This document shows, piece by piece, positions 60,134 through 64,000 of a DNA stretch of 64,000 nucleotides. The DNA lies in the NCBI RefSeq assembly GCF_003148625.1, contig NZ_QGGO01000017.1, forward strand, positions 1 to 64,000. Reading direction: 5' to 3'. This DNA comes from Arcicella aurantiaca. GTDB taxonomy: Bacteria > Bacteroidota > Bacteroidia > Cytophagales > Spirosomataceae. Numbering within the stretch: the stretch's first letter is position 1; the number at the start of each line of letters is the position of its first letter. Below the pieces are notes generated by a model. That model was not told the DNA's origin. It saw nothing but the letters and a program-made list of their open reading frames with translations, and did no database searches. Both the position numbers and the translations under genes were made by a program.

Positions 60134-61021
60134 ATGCAATCAATCCCCGTTTATAGCATAGATAAATTCAATTCTAAAACTGAAAAAACGATTCAGTTTC
60201 AGATTGAGCCATTTGATATTCACCGAAATTTTAAAGTGACCTATCCGCACAGGCACGATGATTTTTATGAGATTCTTTTCATTACACAAGGCGAAGGTAT
60301 TTATACCATTGATATGCAGGATTATGTCATTAAACCGTTTACAATTTTCTTTGTTTCTCCGGGGCAAATACATGAATTAGAGCTTTCGGAAGATGTGCAA
60401 GGTTATATTTTTCTTTTTACTTCTTCGTTTTATCATTTCAATAAAACTGACCCATACAAACTTTTTGAGTTACCTTTTTTCTATAATTTGGCACAAGAAA
60501 CGCCTCCACTTTGTTTAAAAACGGAAGTAGAAAAACAAGATTTCGTTGAATTATTCAGAAAGGCGATGAATGAAAATCAGTTGAAATTGACTGATAATGA
60601 AGAGGTTATTAGAGCTTTGTTGGATTTGATTCTGATTCAGAGTAAACGGATTTATCCTGTAAGTATTACCGAAGAACCAACCAATAAAGGACGCATTTTA
60701 GTGAAGCGTTTTAAGCAACTAATTGAAGAAAAATGTCAGGAGAATTTATCGGTGAGAGAATATGCAGAGCTACTAAAAATTACGTCTAATCATCTCAGTG
60801 AAACCGTCAAAAGCGTAACAGGAAGAACCTCAACAGATTTGATTAACGACCGTATGATTATGGAAATTAAGCGATATTTGACCCATACAGATTTGGGCGT
60901 TTCCGAAATTGCGTATCAATTAAACTTTGCTGACCAGTCGTATTTTTCTAAGTATTTTAAAAAAATGACAGAAGTTTCACCGTTGGAATTTCGGAGGTTA
61001 TTAAGTACAAAAATTGTCTGA
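60134..61021 (+). CDS. AraC family transcriptional regulator, cupin type
   Basis: The protein (295 residues from the ATG at 60134) has a cupin sensor domain (FKVTYPHRHDDFYEILFITQGEGIYTIDMQDYVIKPF, FFVSPGQIHEL) and two helix-turn-helix units in the last 100 residues (LSVREYAELLKITSNHLSETVKSVTG; GVSEIAYQLNFADQSYFSKYFKKMTEVSPLEFRR). The HRHDDFYEI metal-site pattern is typical of sugar- or aromatic-sensing AraC regulators. A TTG 21 bases upstream is an alternative start. Its stop codon lies at the foot of a large hairpin. Confidence 0.88.
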   Translation: MQSIPVYSIDKFNSKTEKTIQFQIEPFDIHRNFKVTYPHRHDDFYEILFITQGEGIYTIDMQDYVIKPFTIFFVSPGQIHELELSEDVQGYIFLFTSSFYHFNKTDPYKLFELPFFYNLAQETPPLCLKTEVEKQDFVELFRKAMNENQLKLTDNEEVIRALLDLILIQSKRIYPVSITEEPTNKGRILVKRFKQLIEEKCQENLSVREYAELLKITSNHLSETVKSVTGRTSTDLINDRMIMEIKRYLTHTDLGVSEIAYQLNFADQSYFSKYFKKMTEVSPLEFRRLLSTKIV

Positions 61022-61140
61022 ACTTAGATTGCGAAACGTCGCACCGTATTAGATTTATGGATTTTACGATTAAAACTCGACGAATAATCCTAAAAATCCA
61101 TAAATCTAATACGGTGCGACGTTTCGCAATCCAAGTTCAG
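61018..61140. repeat. 48-base-arm inverted repeat between convergent genes
   Basis: Arms at 61018-61065 and 61093-61140 match at 47 of 48 positions (core gattgcgaaacgtcgcac) around a 27-base loop. The left arm contains the AraC stop codon. Such length and identity exceed a normal terminator and suggest a mobile palindrome or MITE. No TA-type duplication is obvious. Confidence 0.85.
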
Positions 61141-61147
61141 ATATTTT

Positions 61148-61957
61148 TTATAAAATCTCTACCAATCCACTCTTAATTAAAGCATTATCTTTAGAAGTTA
61201 ATTTTGAAATACCTCCACTAACTTTCGTTTCATAAACCTCTGTTTTTCCTTCGCTTTTTACTTCTAATAAGACATAGAAAGTACCTTTTGCAGTAGTTTT
61301 AGAATTTACTACAAAGTTTTCGTGTGGCGTATCTTTTTCAGAAAGAGGGAGTTTTGAGGCAGTTTTTGCTTGCCAAGTTGGAAGAGATTCTGGTTTGAAA
61401 TCTGACAATTCAAATTTACCTTCTTTGGCTTCTTCTTCGCTTTTAGGAGTTTGTGCTTCTTTAGCAGGAACGTACAGATTTTCTACAAATTTATGCGTTG
61501 AATCTTCCACCCAAATGGCTACAACGGGCATTTTGGTTTCTTTATTTTTCTCTACTAACACTCTCAATGCAGTTCCTTTTGAATCTTGATTGGTTTTTAT
61601 TTCTTCAAAAGATAAGTTTTCAGGTCTTTGTCTTTTCTTGGCAAAAATTCTGCCTGCTTCAGCTATTGGTTCAAATACTTCAGTAACGCTTCCGATGAGT
61701 ACGACGCCAAAAATTGCCGAAGCCACAATGAGTTCCTTCTGAATTTTCCCTGATTTTCTTTCCTTAGAATAGCCTGTAATTGATGACCAGTTATTAACAA
61801 TATGAAAAATGGCAAAACCGATAAAAATTAATCCGAAGATAGTATGGGTAATTTCAGCAGCGTGTGATTTCTGTTTGATATAAAGTAAAATACCTGTGAT
61901 AGCAATAGCCAAAAAGGCGAATCCAATGGTTAGACTAATAATGTTCTTTCTTTTCAT
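61148..61957 (-). CDS. DUF4405 domain membrane protein with periplasmic domain
   Basis: The 269-residue protein has three N-terminal membrane helices: ISLTIGFAFLAIAITGILLYI, AEITHTIFGLIFIGFAIFHIVNNW (His ligands, DUF4405) and ELIVASAIFGVVLIGSV. A periplasmic domain of about 160 residues follows (GTALRVLVEKNKETKMPVVAIWVED; LPTWQAKTASK; AKGTFYVLLEVKSEGKTEVYE). DUF4405 resembles cytochrome b-type membrane bundles, and the His residues in helices 2 may bind haem. The periplasmic part resembles DUF2271-type domains, and such proteins often accompany FMN-binding or flavin transferase systems. Function is inferred only. Confidence 0.65.
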   Translation of the reverse strand: MKRKNIISLTIGFAFLAIAITGILLYIKQKSHAAEITHTIFGLIFIGFAIFHIVNNWSSITGYSKERKSGKIQKELIVASAIFGVVLIGSVTEVFEPIAEAGRIFAKKRQRPENLSFEEIKTNQDSKGTALRVLVEKNKETKMPVVAIWVEDSTHKFVENLYVPAKEAQTPKSEEEAKEGKFELSDFKPESLPTWQAKTASKLPLSEKDTPHENFVVNSKTTAKGTFYVLLEVKSEGKTEVYETKVSGGISKLTSKDNALIKSGLVEIL

Positions 61958-62361
61958 GATTTTTTAGTTAAATGTGGTACTAACAAATTTAAAGGATTTA
62001 TCTGATTGTCTTGAATGATAAACCATTAAATCATTAAAGCGACCGTAAAATCAGAAGTTTATGGAGAGTGTTTTTTTGTGATAAGTAATTTTACAAGATA
62101 AACGACCATTGCTATTATTTGTAAATCATTGACAATCAACGCTATGATAACCATAATTTTTTAATCATGATTGTACTTGTAAATGTTGATTAAGGGTATT
62201 GTTTGCTCGTAAAAATTACAAAAATCATTTTTGGTTATTAGGGCTTTTATTGGGTATCTAAACCATTAACTCAATAATAAGACCACATAATAAGAAAATC
62301 TTTTTCTGCACTTAATGTTCATTTACGTTTGTCATGAAATTTTAAACAATCTAAACATTTA
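61958..62361. other. Divergent spacer with two promoters
   Basis: The 404-base AT-rich spacer holds no credible gene. On the minus strand TAAATTTG (61984-61991) is a -7 element for the DUF4405 gene. On the plus strand TTTT/TTTC at 62301-62305 and TACGTTTG at 62324-62331 form the promoter of the haloperoxidase gene. No hairpin or repeat of the kind found elsewhere is present. Confidence 0.5.
62301..62331 (+). promoter_or_regulatory. Promoter of the haloperoxidase gene
   Basis: A T-rich -33 (TTTT 62301-62304) is separated by 19 bases from TACGTTTG at 62324-62331, an exact TAnnTTTG. Transcript leader is about 25 bases. Confidence 0.5.
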
Positions 62362-63801
62362 ATGAAAATGACACAAGATATTATTTTGTATTGGAATGAA
62401 GTTGCTCTTGATGCAAACAAAGAAAGCCATACTTCTGGTAATGATGGTGGTATGGTTAATGGTCCAACACTTAGCTCTCGGGCAATGGCGATAGTTCATT
62501 TGGCAATGTATGATGCTTTTGTAGGAACAAGCGGTTCACTATTGACAAGCTATACAGGGACGGGGAGCATTACCAACGGTTCTGTCAGTGCAGCAGTTTC
62601 TGCGGCAGCTCATGCTACTTTATGTGCCTTGTTTCCTTCTCAAAAAGCAACTTTTGAACAGAAACATAAAAAAGCAACAATAACAGGAACAACTGATGAG
62701 ATAAACGCTGGTCATACATTTGGGCAAAGCATCGCAAACCAAATTTTATTTCTTAGAAAAGATGACCCCAATGCAAGTGATGATGGTTATTCTTCGTACC
62801 CAAGTCATGGAACGCATCGTCCAGACCCAATTAATGTAAATCAAGGTTATCATGCTCCTTTTTATGGGCGACGTTCTGATTTATTCGCTTCGTCAACTCG
62901 CTACGCATTGAATGCCCCTCCTCAACCCTATGAAACAGACGCTAATTACAAAAAAGCTCTTAAACAAGTTAGAGGAAAAGGAATTGCTGCTGAATTGATG
63001 GGAACTTTACCTACAACTTATTCTAAAAGAACAGTTGATGAAACACTTATCGGGATATTTTGGGGATATGACGGAGCAAAAAAGTTAGGTACTCCTCCAA
63101 GATTATATAATCAGATTATCAAAAAAATTGCGGAAGAACAAAGAAATACGCTCGAAGAAAATGCTCATTTATTTGCCTTAATAAATGTAGCTATGGGGGA
63201 TGCAGGCATTTTGGCGTGGGAACAAAAGTACCATTATAATTATTGGAGACCTGTATTGGGTGTACGAGAACACGATAGCTCAATGGGTTTTGTTGGGACT
63301 GGAACAAGTGACATTGACAACGATTGTGACCCACTTTGGTTACCATTGGGTGCTCCAAGTACAAATGAGAAAGGGAAGCCTAACGGAACACCACATTTCC
63401 CTGCTTATCCTTCGGGTCATGCTACATTTGGTGGCTCTGTTTTTGAAATTGCCAAGAAATTTTATGCTTTGAAGGGAAAAGATTTACAGCCAATGTTCGA
63501 TACTGTAAGTTTTGTTTCGGAAGAATTTAATGGAGAAAGTTTTGATAATAATGGCGTAGTAAGACCCAAACATTATCGAAAATTTTTAAGAGGTTTTGAC
63601 CAAATGATTGAAGAGAATGGTTTCAGTCGTATTTATCTTGGAGTTCATTGGTCTTTTGATGCTTTTGGTTTAGGTAGTGATGGTAAACCAGATTTTACTC
63701 AAAATATTGGAGGTGTTCCTTTGGGTATTAATATCGCAAATGATGTTTTTAATGGAGGATTAGGAATTAAAAAATCAATAGTTAAAGGGGTAAAACCATA
63801 A
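62362..63801 (+). CDS. Vanadium-dependent haloperoxidase / PAP2-type enzyme
   Basis: The 479-residue protein carries the three vanadate/phosphate-binding motifs: KYHYNYWRPVLGV (about residues 287-299, Lys and Arg), AYPSGHATFGGSVF (about 348-361, Ser-Gly-His), and SRIYLGVHWSFDAFG (about 420-434, Arg and His). Size and order fit vanadium haloperoxidases, which oxidise halides with hydrogen peroxide; without structure a phosphatase role cannot be excluded. There is no signal peptide at the chosen ATG (MKMTQDIILYW), so it would be cytoplasmic unless the start is wrong. It is monocistronic. Confidence 0.85.
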   Translation: MKMTQDIILYWNEVALDANKESHTSGNDGGMVNGPTLSSRAMAIVHLAMYDAFVGTSGSLLTSYTGTGSITNGSVSAAVSAAAHATLCALFPSQKATFEQKHKKATITGTTDEINAGHTFGQSIANQILFLRKDDPNASDDGYSSYPSHGTHRPDPINVNQGYHAPFYGRRSDLFASSTRYALNAPPQPYETDANYKKALKQVRGKGIAAELMGTLPTTYSKRTVDETLIGIFWGYDGAKKLGTPPRLYNQIIKKIAEEQRNTLEENAHLFALINVAMGDAGILAWEQKYHYNYWRPVLGVREHDSSMGFVGTGTSDIDNDCDPLWLPLGAPSTNEKGKPNGTPHFPAYPSGHATFGGSVFEIAKKFYALKGKDLQPMFDTVSFVSEEFNGESFDNNGVVRPKHYRKFLRGFDQMIEENGFSRIYLGVHWSFDAFGLGSDGKPDFTQNIGGVPLGINIANDVFNGGLGIKKSIVKGVKP

Positions 63802-63818
63802 TATGACAATAAAAAATA

Positions 63819-63842
63819 GGGGTGAGCTAATGAACTCACCCC
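63819..63842. terminator. Bidirectional terminator
   Basis: ggggtgag (63819-63826) and ctcacccc (63835-63842) form a GC-rich 8-base stem flanked by A/T runs, between two convergent genes. Confidence 0.8.
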
Positions 63843-63850
63843 ATTTATTT

Positions 63851-64000
63851 CTACAACATATCCTTAACAACCTCTTTCTTCTCTCTCGAAACTGTCAGAA
63901 TTAATTCAGCAATTAGACCTGTCCAACCTGTTTGGTGAGCGGCTCCGAGTCCTTTTCCTGTGTCTCCATCAAAGTATTCACTGAAAAGATATAAGTCTTT
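63851..64000 (-). CDS. C-terminal end of a glycoside hydrolase (GH63/MGH1-like), partial
   Basis: The minus-strand frame enters at base 64000 and ends with TAG at 63851, giving 49 residues. It holds [20 protein letters not shown] and [13 protein letters not shown], the conserved C-terminal block of GH63/MGH1-type alpha-glucosidases (trehalase-like barrels: GDTGxGLGAxHQTGWT). The substrate and the rest of the protein lie outside the window. Confidence 0.8.
   Translation of the reverse strand, partial: KDLYLFSEYFDGDTGKGLGAAHQTGWTGLIAELILTVSREKKEVVKDML

Overview
The window looks like chromosomal DNA of a Bacteroidota bacterium, most likely a member of the Cytophagales. The support is: AT-rich sequence; promoters of the -33 TTTG / -7 TAnnTTTG type; a PorP/SprF-type protein and a cargo with a type IX secretion C-terminal domain; SusD-era style lipoproteins; a crtI-crtB pigment pair; a long class II IlvC; a eukaryote-type NADP isocitrate dehydrogenase. 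No rRNA, tRNA or CRISPR array was found. The genus cannot be fixed from this sequence alone.

Layout. 1-600: the start of an IS982-type transposase and a gene fragment next to it. 600-6600: an acetyltransferase, a three-gene ABC export operon, an AraC regulator, and a lipoprotein/outer-membrane pair behind a promoter carrying two TGCAA-N5-TTGCA dyads. 6600-14200: amidohydrolase, DedA protein, an orphan nuoA, a LytTR regulator, a PorP-like protein, a SerC-like aminotransferase and an Rpn nuclease. 14250-23100: LptF/G permease, EamA transporter, a DPM1-type glycosyltransferase and three large GT-C-like membrane proteins, separated by striking inverted arrays of short words. 23100-27720: lysC and serS interleaved with three toxin-antitoxin pairs. 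27800-32400: crtB, crtI, a Uma2 nuclease and icd. 32690-41690: a cluster of subtilase, TPR-CHAT protease, two lipoproteins, an ECF sigma factor, a probable anti-sigma/outer-membrane barrel protein and a 34-residue membrane peptide. 42000-45540: three DinB proteins, two GNATs and a MITE-like element. 45800-59100: the isoleucine/valine genes ilvD, ilvB, ilvN and ilvC, broken up by a GT-C protein, a 1200-residue type IX cargo and an ATPase/DUF4276 pair. 59400-64000: DUF6934 pair, AraC regulator, DUF4405 protein, vanadium haloperoxidase and the end of a glycoside hydrolase.

How the parts fit. The ilv genes give the common branched-chain pathway (IlvBN, IlvC, IlvD). A 16-codon leader peptide rich in Leu/Ile/Val, followed by a terminator, precedes ilvD and reads as a classical attenuator. 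The S8 protease, CHAT protease, lipoproteins and ECF factor look like one envelope-located proteolytic and signalling locus of unknown purpose. The ATPase/DUF4276 pair has its own promoter and resembles an OLD-type ATPase plus TOPRIM nuclease split over two genes, so it is a candidate defence module.

The most unusual feature is between the genes. Many spacers are filled by (a) REP-like hairpins with GTAG/GTAA heads, often in inverted pairs and in two cases supplying the neighbouring stop codon, and (b) arrays of a short G/T/A-rich word directly after a stop codon followed by the complementary word before the next start. The word differs at nearly every locus while the layout stays the same. 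Several protein C-termini are encoded by these arrays.
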